From assembly GCA_031292655.1 (NCBI GenBank), contig JARLGO010000404.1, forward strand, positions 1 to 50,463: 50,463 nucleotides of DNA, in the 5' to 3' direction. The notes under the pieces are model-generated. The model was not told the origin of the DNA. It saw only the letters and a program-made list of their open reading frames with translations, and ran no database searches. The position numbers and the translations under genes were made by a program. Below, piece after piece: positions 1 through 7,370 of the stretch (its first letter is position 1; every line of letters begins with the position of its first letter). This stretch comes from Geothrix sp. GTDB taxonomy: Bacteria; Acidobacteriota; Holophagae; Holophagales; Holophagaceae.

Positions 1-983
1 CGGCCCAGGTCGCGCAGGATCTGGCCCTTGCGCCACCAGGCGCCGGGGTAGCCCGAGGACCCGCCCTCCAGGGGCTCGCGCAGCACCTGCTCCAGGGCGG
101 CCAGGCCCTCGGGGCGGTGCAGGCCGCTGGCGGCGGCCACCTTGCCCTGTTGCAAGCGCAGCAGGCTGGGGGCGTCCACCTGGCCCAGCTGCTCCTGGAG
201 GACCTTCCAGGCGGTCTCGGGCTGGCCCGCGTGCAGGTAGGCGTCGCTGACGGCGACCACGCCCTGGGCCCGGGTGCGCACCCCCGGCAGCAGGCGCGCC
301 GCTTCGGCCAGCAGGCGGGCGTTCTTCCCGGCCTCGCCCAGGGCCTTCTTGGCGGGCCGGCGATCCAGGGCGTCCAGCCACTGGCCCACCACTTCGGGGT
401 CCCGGGGGGCCTGGGCCAGGGCGCGGCCGAAATAGGGCTCGGCCTCGCGCCACTGGCCCTCCTCCACCAGGATCAGGGCGTGCAGCAGGTCCCCCCGGGC
501 CGGCGCCAGGGCCCGCAGGCGGTCGGCGCATTGGAGGGCCTGGCGGGTGGACCCCCCCAGCAGGCCCGGCAGCATCTCGTAGGCCAGGCCCAGGCTCTCC
601 CAGGCCGAGGCCAGGGTGGGATCGGCCTCCGTGGCCCCGCGCAGGTCGTCCAGGGCCCCGAGGGACCCGCGCAGGCTGCCGAGGTCGCGCTGCCGGATGG
701 CCTCGCCCGCCCGCGCCAGGCCCCGCGCCAGCAGGGCGTCCGCGAGCCCGGGCCTCAGGTTCAGGGCCCGGTCCGCCGCGGCATGGGCCTCGGCAAAGCG
801 CAGGAGGCTGGACAGGGCCTGGGATTTCGCGGCCCAGGCCAGGGCATCGTTCGGATCCTGGCGGAGCCGCTGCTCGGCTTCCGCCTGCACCTTGAGGTAG
901 TGTCCCGCCGCCAGGTCGGCCCGGAAAGCCGGGGCCTGGGCGGGGGCGGAGGCGAGGATGGCGGCCGGGGCGAGAAGGAGCAC
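1..983 (-). CDS. Secreted TPR-repeat protein, 3' end beyond the window
   Basis: At least 327 residues are visible and the frame is still open at base 1, so the C-terminus is missing. I choose the GTG at 983 because GAGGT lies just upstream and the protein then starts with a hydrophobic stretch ending in an Ala-rich signal-peptidase-like site (LASAPAQA). The mature part is Ala/Leu-rich helical repeats of tetratricopeptide type, for example the pattern DPNDALAWAAKSQAL and a following ALNLRPGLADALLARG. TPR proteins of this kind act as periplasmic or envelope scaffolds. No catalytic domain is visible, so a specific role cannot be given. It is divergent from fabI across about 160 bases. Confidence 0.6.
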   Translation of the reverse strand, partial: MLLLAPAAILASAPAQAPAFRADLAAGHYLKVQAEAEQRLRQDPNDALAWAAKSQALSSLLRFAEAHAAADRALNLRPGLADALLARGLARAGEAIRQRDLGSLRGSLGALDDLRGATEADPTLASAWESLGLAYEMLPGLLGGSTRQALQCADRLRALAPARGDLLHALILVEEGQWREAEPYFGRALAQAPRDPEVVGQWLDALDRRPAKKALGEAGKNARLLAEAARLLPGVRTRAQGVVAVSDAYLHAGQPETAWKVLQEQLGQVDAPSLLRLQQGKVAAASGLHRPEGLAALEQVLREPLEGGSSGYPGAWWRKGQILRDLG

Positions 984-1143
984 GGGACCTCAGGGGACGA
1001 CTTCCCAGACAGGATGACCAGGATTGAAGGGCGGAATCGCACTGGATTTGCCGAGGCCCGGATCCTGACCTCGGGTATAGCGCATCCATGGGGTTCTACG
1101 CTATCCTAAGTGCTTGTTTGGACACGACTCTGGAGGAGCTCGC

Positions 1144-1923
1144 ATGGGGACCAAGGGCGGATTGCTGGAGGGCAAGCGGGGCCTGATCATCGGCGTGGCC
1201 AACAAGCGGTCCATCGCCTGGGGCATCGCCCAGAGGGCTTCGGAAGCCGGCGCCCAACTCTGCCTGACCTACCAGAACGAGCGCCTGGGGGAAAATGTCC
1301 AGGCGCTGGCGGCGGAGCTGAAGGATCCCCTGGTGCTGCCCCTGGACGTGGGCAGCGACAGCCAGATCGTCATGACCTTTGATGAGATCCGGAAGACCTG
1401 GGGGAAGCTCGACTTCGTGGTGCACGCCGTGGCCTACGCCCCCCGGCAGGCCCTGGAGGGCCGCTTCGTGGAGACCAGCCGCGAGGACTTCCGCGTGGCC
1501 CATGACATCAGCGCCTACTCGCTGGCGGCCGTCAGCCAGGCGGCCCAGGCCCTCATGCCCGAGGGCGGGTCCATCGTGACCCTCAGCTACCTGGGGGCCG
1601 AGCGGGTGGTGCCCGGCTACAACGTGATGGGGGTGGCCAAGGCCGCCCTGGAGGCCAGCGTGCGCTACCTGGCCGCGGACCTGGGCCCCCAGGGCATCCG
1701 GGTGAACGCCATCTCCGCCGGGCCCATCAAGACCCTGGCCGCCTCGGCCATTCCGGGCATCGGGTCCAAGCTCAAGCAGCACCGGGCCCACACGCCCCTG
1801 CAGAAGGACACCGATCAGCTGGAAGTGGGGGACGCCGGCGTCTTCCTGCTCAGCGACATGGGCCGCGGGGTCACCGGCCAGGTGCTCTATGTGGACGGCG
1901 GCTTCAGCATCATGGCGGGCTGA
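1144..1923 (+). CDS. fabI: Enoyl-[acyl-carrier-protein] reductase, FabI type
   Basis: Cytoplasmic short-chain dehydrogenase that reduces trans-2-enoyl-ACP with NAD(P)H, the last step of each fatty-acid elongation round. The 259 residues match the family length. The N-terminus has the FabI cofactor motif GVANKRSIAWGIA (from residue 17), and the active-site tyrosines and lysine fall at about Y149, Y159 and K166 (Y-x6-K, as in FabI and unlike the Y-x3-K of ordinary SDRs). A longer frame opens 30 bases upstream, but the ATG at 1144 is preceded by GGAGGAG at good spacing. The 3' end overlaps the convergent Sel1 gene by 14 bases. It stands apart from the other fatty-acid genes of the window (plsX, fabD, fabG). 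Confidence 0.95.
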   Translation: MGTKGGLLEGKRGLIIGVANKRSIAWGIAQRASEAGAQLCLTYQNERLGENVQALAAELKDPLVLPLDVGSDSQIVMTFDEIRKTWGKLDFVVHAVAYAPRQALEGRFVETSREDFRVAHDISAYSLAAVSQAAQALMPEGGSIVTLSYLGAERVVPGYNVMGVAKAALEASVRYLAADLGPQGIRVNAISAGPIKTLAASAIPGIGSKLKQHRAHTPLQKDTDQLEVGDAGVFLLSDMGRGVTGQVLYVDGGFSIMAG

Positions 1924-2695
1924 GCAGGGCCTGGGCCCGCCGGGCCGCCTCCTCGCGCTGGGCCTGGGTCAGCTTGGTCTCGGCCAGCTGGATCAGCAGG
2001 GACTGGAAGCCCCACAGGCCCCCTTTTTCCGCGACCTTCATCCAGGCCAGACCCTCCACCGGGTCCTTGGGGACCCCTTTGCCCGTGACGAGCATGCCCC
2101 CGTAGGTGAGGCAGTCCTGGGGGTTCCGGCGGCTCAGTCCCGGCTGGAGCGCCGCGATGGCCTTCAGGTACCAGGCAAGGGCCTGCCCGTCCTCCCGGGA
2201 TCGGCAGAGATCCCCGGCGAGCACCATGGCTTCCGCGTCCCCCTGCCGGGCGGAGGCTTCCGCCCAGCGCCGGGCCTCATCGAAGTTCCTGGGGATGCCG
2301 CGCCCCAGGGCCAGGGATCGGGCCAGCTGAAGCTGGGCGGGGGCGTCTCCGCGTTCCGCGGCCCGCCGGAACCAAGCCGTGGCCCGCCTGGGGTCGGCCT
2401 TCAGGAAGCCTTCGCCCCGGAGCCTCAGGTATCCCATCGCCCTCAGGTCCGGCGGATGCCCGACGGCCACGCCCGCGAGGCCCCGGAGCACGCGCCGGGA
2501 CTGCCAGCCCGCGGACACCAGGAAGGCCAGGGGGAAGAGCAGGGCGAGGGCCTTCAGGAACCGGAGGAGGGCCACGCGGCTGGAGCCCCCGCCCCGGTGC
2601 AGGTGAAGCGCCCAGGCGGCCCCGCCGAGCAGGGTCGCGGCGATGGCCCAGACGAGGGGGAGCAGGGCCTCATAGGCCAGAAAGGTCCAGTTCAT
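1910..2695 (-). CDS. Sel1-like repeat membrane protein
   Basis: 261 residues. Two hydrophobic segments at about residues 7-30 and 44-63 anchor the N-terminus. From about residue 85 onward there are Sel1/TPR-type repeats: A-x-x-W-F-R-x-A-A-E-R-G-D-A-x-A-Q followed by related units with G-x-G-x-P-x-[ND]-x-x-[EA]-A. Sel1 repeats usually mediate protein-protein contacts, often in envelope stress or signalling. No enzyme domain is present. It starts one base after the stop of the peroxiredoxin gene, so the two are probably co-transcribed. Its tail overlaps the end of fabI on the other strand. Family assignment is good; the biological role is unknown. Confidence 0.8.
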   Translation of the reverse strand: MNWTFLAYEALLPLVWAIAATLLGGAAWALHLHRGGGSSRVALLRFLKALALLFPLAFLVSAGWQSRRVLRGLAGVAVGHPPDLRAMGYLRLRGEGFLKADPRRATAWFRRAAERGDAPAQLQLARSLALGRGIPRNFDEARRWAEASARQGDAEAMVLAGDLCRSREDGQALAWYLKAIAALQPGLSRRNPQDCLTYGGMLVTGKGVPKDPVEGLAWMKVAEKGGLWGFQSLLIQLAETKLTQAQREEAARRAQALLSPP

Positions 2696-2696
2696 G

Positions 2697-3167
2697 TCAG
2701 GCCATCAGGCTCGCCAGGGTGTCCAGTACCTCCTGGACATGCCCTTTCACCTGGACCTTGGGCCAGACGTGGCGGATGAGGCCCTTGGGATCGATGAGGA
2801 AGGTGCTGCGGAGGATGCCTTCCACCTCCTTGCCGTACATGACCTTCTTCCCGAAGGCCCCCAGGGGCTTCAGCAGGGCGCATTCGGGATCCGAAAGCAG
2901 GCGGAAGGGGAGGCCCTGCTTGGCGATGAAATTCTGGTGGCTCTTCAGGCTGTCGCGGCTGAGGCCGTAGACCCGGGCGCCGAGGGACTGCACCCGGGCC
3001 AGGTTGTCCCGGAAGTCGCAGGCCTCGGTGGTGCAGCCGGGAGTGCTGTCCTTGGGATAGGCGTACAGCACGGTCCAATGGCCCTGGAAGTCCCGGGCCG
3101 TGACCGGGGCGCCCTGGTCATCCAGAAGGGTGAAGGCCGGGAGGGGGTTTCCAACGAGTCGGTTCAT
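2697..3167 (-). CDS. bcp: Thiol peroxidase of the BCP/PrxQ family
   Basis: 156 residues, the usual length of a bacterioferritin-comigratory-protein peroxiredoxin. It reduces hydrogen peroxide and organic hydroperoxides using thioredoxin-like donors in the cytoplasm. The peroxidatic motif P-G-C-T-T-E-A-C is visible with C45 as peroxidatic cysteine and C50 as the resolving cysteine five residues on, as in the alpha-helix-linked PrxQ subtype. The YPKDSTPG stretch before it and a late R-S-T-F-L-I-D motif are also typical. It is the first gene of a two-gene minus-strand unit with the Sel1-repeat protein and is divergent from the cysteine-desulfidase-like gene. Confidence 0.93.
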   Translation of the reverse strand: MNRLVGNPLPAFTLLDDQGAPVTARDFQGHWTVLYAYPKDSTPGCTTEACDFRDNLARVQSLGARVYGLSRDSLKSHQNFIAKQGLPFRLLSDPECALLKPLGAFGKKVMYGKEVEGILRSTFLIDPKGLIRHVWPKVQVKGHVQEVLDTLASLMA

Positions 3168-3241
3168 GCGGCAAGGGTAGCGCAGAGCCTGTGACCGGGG
3201 ACATGGCCGGATCCAGACAGAATGGAGCGGCGAGGTCCCCC

Positions 3242-4495
3242 ATGAACCTGACCGAGTATCTATCCGCCGAATGGAGACCCGCCCTGGGCTGCACGGAGCC
3301 CGCGGCCGTGGCCTATGCCGCCTGCCTGGCGGCGGGGCAGGGCCGGGGCGAGCCCCGCATGGCGAGGCTGATTCTCGATGCCCGCACCTACAAGAACTGC
3401 CATGCGGTGGGCATCCCCAACAGCGGGCACAGGACCGGCGTCCTCTGGGCCCTGGCGCTGGGGGCGGTCCTGCCGGACCCGGCCCTGGGCCTGCAGATCT
3501 TCGAATCCATCACACACGAGGCCCTGGCGCGGGCCGGCCGGCTGCTGGAGCGGGGCGCCGTGCATGTGGACGTGGATCCGGCCCGGACGGAGCTCTTCGT
3601 GGACTGCATCGTGGCTTGCGAAGGGGGCGTGGGCCGGGCGGTGCTGGAGCAGGAGCACACGCGGCTGGTCCGGCTGGAGGCGGACGGGGTCCCCGTGGCG
3701 CTGCCCGGCCGGGAGGTCGGATCCCAGGAGGCCGGGCGGGTCCGGGAGCAGGTGGGGAACCTGCCCCTGGCGGAGCTGGTGGCCCTGGCCGGCACCCTCA
3801 CGGAGGCGGACCGCGCCCGCCTCCGGGAAGGGATGGCCCTGAACCTGGCCATGGCCGAGCGCTGCGTGGGCCACCTGCCCGGCGGGTTCGTGCCGGGGCC
3901 CGGGGCCGATCCCTGGCTGCGCATTCCCCGGCTGGTGAGCGCGGGGGTGCTGGGGCGGATGTCGGGCGAGCCGCTCACGGTGATGTCCCTGGCGGGTTCG
4001 GGCAACAAGGGCATCACCGTGTCTGTGGCCCTGGGCCTCTGGGGTCGCCAGGCCGGGTATTCGGAAGCCCGCATCGAGGAGGCCCTGGCCCTGGCCTGCC
4101 TGCTCACCACCGCCACCACCCAGAAGCTGGGCACGCTGTCCGCGGTCTGCGGGGCCTCCAACGCCGCGGGCATCGGCATCGCGGTGGGCCTGGTCCACCT
4201 CGGCGGCGGGGGCCCGGCCCAGATGGACCTGGCCATCCACAACATGGTGGGCAACCTGGCGGGGCTCATCTGCGACGGCGCCAAGATCGGCTGCGCCATG
4301 AAGGCGATGACCGGCGTGGAGGCCGCCTTCCGGGCCGCCACCCTGGCCCTGGCGGGCTTCGGCATTCCCCCGACCGACGGCATCGTGGGCGCGGATGGCC
4401 TCGCCTCCCTCGTCAACCTGGGCCGCCTGGCCCAAGTCGGCATGGCCGGCGCCGACACGGAGATCCTCGACATCATGCAGGCCAAGCTGGGCTAG
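3242..4495 (+). CDS. cyuA: L-cysteine desulfidase / serine dehydratase-alpha-like protein (UPF0597, CyuA/YhaM family)
   Basis: 417 residues. This family includes a Fe-S cysteine desulfidase that converts L-cysteine to pyruvate, ammonia and sulfide, and is related to the alpha domain of iron-sulfur L-serine dehydratase. Four cysteines that could hold the cluster are visible: C17 in GCTEP, one in AVCGASNAAG, and two in the GLICDGAKIGCAMK stretch. The central SGNKGIT motif is also characteristic. An in-frame ATG lies 51 bases upstream, but I prefer 3242, which has GAGG before it and gives the standard MNLTEYL N-terminus. Substrate (cysteine versus another beta-substituted amino acid) is inferred from the family only. 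Confidence 0.85.
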   Translation: MNLTEYLSAEWRPALGCTEPAAVAYAACLAAGQGRGEPRMARLILDARTYKNCHAVGIPNSGHRTGVLWALALGAVLPDPALGLQIFESITHEALARAGRLLERGAVHVDVDPARTELFVDCIVACEGGVGRAVLEQEHTRLVRLEADGVPVALPGREVGSQEAGRVREQVGNLPLAELVALAGTLTEADRARLREGMALNLAMAERCVGHLPGGFVPGPGADPWLRIPRLVSAGVLGRMSGEPLTVMSLAGSGNKGITVSVALGLWGRQAGYSEARIEEALALACLLTTATTQKLGTLSAVCGASNAAGIGIAVGLVHLGGGGPAQMDLAIHNMVGNLAGLICDGAKIGCAMKAMTGVEAAFRAATLALAGFGIPPTDGIVGADGLASLVNLGRLAQVGMAGADTEILDIMQAKLG

Positions 4496-4504
4496 GCCTG
4501 AGCT

Positions 4505-5209
4505 TCAGGGCGCCGGCCGCGGCACCGACGTCCAGGCCAGCAGGAGCACGGTCCCCAGGGCGGCCCAGCCCAGGGGTGAGGGATCGGAACCGAGGTGCGG
4601 CAGCTCCTCCGCCAGCAGGCGGCCCAGGCTGTCGTGGCCGGGGCCGGGGCCGAGCCCCAGGGTCGACAGGGTGGCCTCGCCCCAGAGGGCCGACAGCCAG
4701 GCGCTGGGGAACAGCCCGGCGGCCTGCCGCCAGCCCCAGGGCGCCCAGCGCCGGAGGAGGGAGGGCCAGGGGGCTCCCAGGGTGCGTTCGGCGGCCCAGG
4801 CGGGGGAGTGCCGGAAGCGGTCGATCCTGGCCCGCAGGGCAGGTTCCAGGTGGGGGGCGATCAGGCCCCCCAGCAACAGGCCGAGGGGGAGGGCCGCCAG
4901 CCCGCCGAGGGCCGCGGCCAGGGGCAGGAGGAAGAGCAGGGGCGGCAGGCTGCGCAGGGCCGATCCCAGGCCCAGGAAGCGCCGGCCCCGCCAGGCGAGC
5001 AGGAGCCCCAGGCCCAGGGCGAGCAGGGCGCAGGTGCTGGCGAAACCCAGGCTGCGGGCCGCGGCAAAAGCCAGGCGGAGGAGGGCGTCCCGCCCCAGGT
5101 CGTCCGTGCCGAGCGGATGCCGAGGAGTGGCGGCCAGCCCGCCGCGGAAGGGATCCAGGGCCAGCTCCGGGAGCAGGAGGGCCCCGAGGCAGGCCAGGCG
5201 CCACCTCAC
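4505..5209 (-). CDS. ABC transporter permease, peptide/nickel type (OppC/DppC-like)
   Basis: 234 residues, shorter than the usual 270-300 of this family. The signature HPLGTDDLGRDALLRL occurs near the N-terminus, followed by several hydrophobic segments and a degenerate EAA loop (AAERTLGAPWPSLLRRW) that would contact the ATPase. The GTG start overlaps the TGA of the preceding permease (GTGA), which implies translational coupling. The frame stays open far upstream, but that part is only a shadow of the neighbouring genes. No ATP-binding subunit is found in the operon. Substrate unknown; by family a peptide, metal or sugar oligomer. Confidence 0.8.
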   Translation of the reverse strand: MRWRLACLGALLLPELALDPFRGGLAATPRHPLGTDDLGRDALLRLAFAAARSLGFASTCALLALGLGLLLAWRGRRFLGLGSALRSLPPLLFLLPLAAALGGLAALPLGLLLGGLIAPHLEPALRARIDRFRHSPAWAAERTLGAPWPSLLRRWAPWGWRQAAGLFPSAWLSALWGEATLSTLGLGPGPGHDSLGRLLAEELPHLGSDPSPLGWAALGTVLLLAWTSVPRPAP

Positions 5210-5859
5210 GCCGCCTCCCCCTCCCAGGACTGGGACAGGGCCCAGAGCAGGGCCAGGGCGAGGACCCACAGGCTCAGGCCCATCCGGTCCCGGACCACCA
5301 CCCGGCTCATCCAGTCGGTGCCGAGGCCCGGCACGCCGAGCACCCGCTCCAGGACCAGGGTGGCCGTGAGCCAGACCGGGAGGCGGGCCGCGATCCAGCG
5401 TCTCCACAGGCGCCTCAGCACCCGCCCTCGCACCCGGCTCACGGCGGACCGGCCCCAGGCCCGGGGGAAGGGCCGTTCTCCGGGCAGGGCCTGGGCCAGC
5501 CACCGGGCCTCTCCCGGCAGGGCCGCCGCCAGGAAGGCCAGCAGCCAGCCCCCGCTTCCCGGGGGCCCCCAGGCTGCGGGCCAGAGTGCCAGGAGGAGTC
5601 CGGCCCAGAGCAGGTCCGGCGGGGCCTCCAGCAGGGCCAGGGAGCGCCGGCGGGCCAGGTCGGGACCGCCCCCCCAGGCGAGGAGGGGTGCCAGCCCGGC
5701 CAGGGCGGCCAGGGCGAGGAGCGTCGGCCCGAGAAAGGCCCAGGGGAAGACGGGGGGCTGGGCCCCCTTCCAGGGGGCGCCCGGCAGGCTCAGGGCCAGG
5801 ACCAGGCCCGCGGCCCAGACCCCCAGTCCCAGGGCCGTCCCGCTCCTCACAGGCGCCAT
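5206..5859 (-). CDS. ABC transporter permease, OppB/DppB-like, short
   Basis: 217 residues against about 300-340 for typical OppB. The C-terminal half carries the recognisable permease pattern: basic EAA-like loop (RAWGRSAVSRVRGRVLRRL) followed by LVLERVLGVPGLGTDWM, matching the usual V-E-x-V-F-x-x-P-G-L-G-x-L. The N-terminal part is hydrophobic and Ala/Leu/Pro-rich, with poor similarity to the usual first helices. The ATG overlaps the end of the binding-protein gene by 13 bases and its stop overlaps the start of the next permease. The shortness may mean a reduced or decaying transporter. Confidence 0.75.
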   Translation of the reverse strand: MAPVRSGTALGLGVWAAGLVLALSLPGAPWKGAQPPVFPWAFLGPTLLALAALAGLAPLLAWGGGPDLARRRSLALLEAPPDLLWAGLLLALWPAAWGPPGSGGWLLAFLAAALPGEARWLAQALPGERPFPRAWGRSAVSRVRGRVLRRLWRRWIAARLPVWLTATLVLERVLGVPGLGTDWMSRVVVRDRMGLSLWVLALALLWALSQSWEGEAA

Positions 5860-7241
5860 CGCCAGCCGGCGGCCCCCGGCGTGTGCAGGTACAGGCCCAT
5901 GGGGCTGGGTTCCACCTCCAGGCGCTTGTCCACCCAGATGACACTTTGGAAATCCAGCAGGGGCAGGGCGGCGGGGGCCTGGGCCCAGAGGGCCTGGAGG
6001 TCGCTCCAGGCGGGATCGCCGGGTTGCCGGATCCGGGCGAGGAGCTCCGCCAGCCGGGGGTGTCTCCAGCCGGTGAAGTTCATGGGGCCGTTCGGTTCCA
6101 GGTATTCCAGCACGGCCCAGGGGTGGGGCTCGAAGACCACCATGGAACAGGCCAGCTGGAAGTCGCCGTTCTGGAGGCGCTCCGTCAGTAGGCCCTGCTC
6201 CAGGGGGGTGATCTGAAGCTCGATGCCATCCCGGCGGGCGCGTTCCCGCAGGGCCAGGAGCAGTTTTTCCACGGAGGCCTCCCCGGCCCCGTAGAGCAGC
6301 CGGAGGGTTCCGCCGCCCTGGGGAGGGGTCGGGCCCTGGGCGATGGGCCGGGGCTGGAACCCGAGGGTCTCCGGCCACAGGCCCCGGCTGGGGCGGGCAT
6401 TCTGGCCCAGGAGATGGGACGGGAAGGCGTCCTTCCGCCAGCGTTCCATCTGCCGGAGGGGATCGGCGCCGAGGCGGCTCCAGACCACCAGCTGGGCGTG
6501 CATGGGCTGGGTGAGGAGCCGGTGGGTGGGCGGGGTCCCGGTCTGGCGCCGGGTGGCGGGCGCCCCGATGCTCAGCCAGCCCTTTTCCAGGGCGGTCATG
6601 ACCCCGGCGGGGTCCGGGAGGAGACGGAACCGGATGCCGTCGACGCGAGGCTTCAGGAAGTGGTCGCGGCGCGTGAAGATCCACGCGCCGGATGCCTTGC
6701 GGAAGGCGAAGGGGCCGGATCCGCCCTCGGGGTGGCCCACCTGGGCGATGGGCACCCGGGCCAGCTCCAGCAGCAGCCGCCCTTGGGGCCGCGGCGAGCG
6801 GATCCAGGGGCTCCCCTGGTTGCTGCCCACCGTGGCGCCTTCGAGAATGGCCCGCTTGGTGGGGCTGGCGCCGGGATCCTGGAGCAGCTGCTGGACCGTC
6901 CAGACCACGTCTTCGGCCCGGACGGGGCGGCCGTCCGGATAGCGGGCATCGGGACGGAGGTGGAAATGGATCGTCCCGTCCTGCTGGACCTGCCAGCGGT
7001 CGGCCAGCCGGGGCACCAGGCGGCCGTCGGCGGAGATGCCCACCAGCGCGTCCCCCGCGAGGGACTGGAGGATCCACTGCTCGTAGCCGTCGCCCCGGAT
7101 GAAGTCCAGGGGACCGGGATCCTGGGCCAGGGATTCCTCCACCATCTGGCCGGCCAGGGGAGGGTGGACCAGGAAGGCTGCAGAGACCAGGAAGAGGGCC
7201 ACCAGCAGGGTACGCATAGAAGATCCGGAGATTGTCTTCAT
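5847..7241 (-). CDS. Extracellular solute-binding protein, family 5 (peptide-type ABC transporter)
   Basis: 464 residues. The N-terminus has a signal peptide (hydrophobic LLVALFLVSAAFLVHP after a short basic start). The mature protein shows the SBP_bac_5 order: an early L-A-D-R-W-Q-V-Q-Q-D-G-T-I-H-F-x-L-R strand, then the P-D-G-R-P-V-x-A-E-D-V-V-W motif typical of DppA/OppA-like proteins. It would bind its ligand in the periplasm and deliver it to the two permeases encoded directly downstream. A second ATG at 7217 is an alternative start; neither has a strong ribosome site. It is slightly shorter than the common 500-550 residues. The ligand cannot be read from sequence. Confidence 0.85.
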   Translation of the reverse strand: MKTISGSSMRTLLVALFLVSAAFLVHPPLAGQMVEESLAQDPGPLDFIRGDGYEQWILQSLAGDALVGISADGRLVPRLADRWQVQQDGTIHFHLRPDARYPDGRPVRAEDVVWTVQQLLQDPGASPTKRAILEGATVGSNQGSPWIRSPRPQGRLLLELARVPIAQVGHPEGGSGPFAFRKASGAWIFTRRDHFLKPRVDGIRFRLLPDPAGVMTALEKGWLSIGAPATRRQTGTPPTHRLLTQPMHAQLVVWSRLGADPLRQMERWRKDAFPSHLLGQNARPSRGLWPETLGFQPRPIAQGPTPPQGGGTLRLLYGAGEASVEKLLLALRERARRDGIELQITPLEQGLLTERLQNGDFQLACSMVVFEPHPWAVLEYLEPNGPMNFTGWRHPRLAELLARIRQPGDPAWSDLQALWAQAPAALPLLDFQSVIWVDKRLEVEPSPMGLYLHTPGAAGWRWRL

Positions 7242-7370
7242 AATGCACCGGTTTGTTCCTAGGTGGAAGAGGCCGCGGGCCGGTTTCCGTGAAAAAGGCC
7301 CGCCGCGAGTCCCGCCGCACGGGGGCGAATCGGTGTTGCTACTCTGATCCAGGAATACCAGGAGGCCCGG

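Noticed and set aside
1041-1110. Promoter boxes upstream of fabI (TTGCCG, TATAGC, TATCCT)
   Set aside because: No pair has acceptable spacing; cannot be supported.
4497-4509. CCTGA-GCT-TCAGG palindrome between convergent genes as a terminator
   Set aside because: Only five base pairs, no T-run on either strand, and it overlaps the end of a coding region.
3271-6216. Very long open frame (about 980 codons) on the plus strand across the desulfidase and permease genes
   Set aside because: Extremely rich in Gly, Pro, Arg and Ala with no family pattern; it is a GC-driven shadow of the real genes in other frames.
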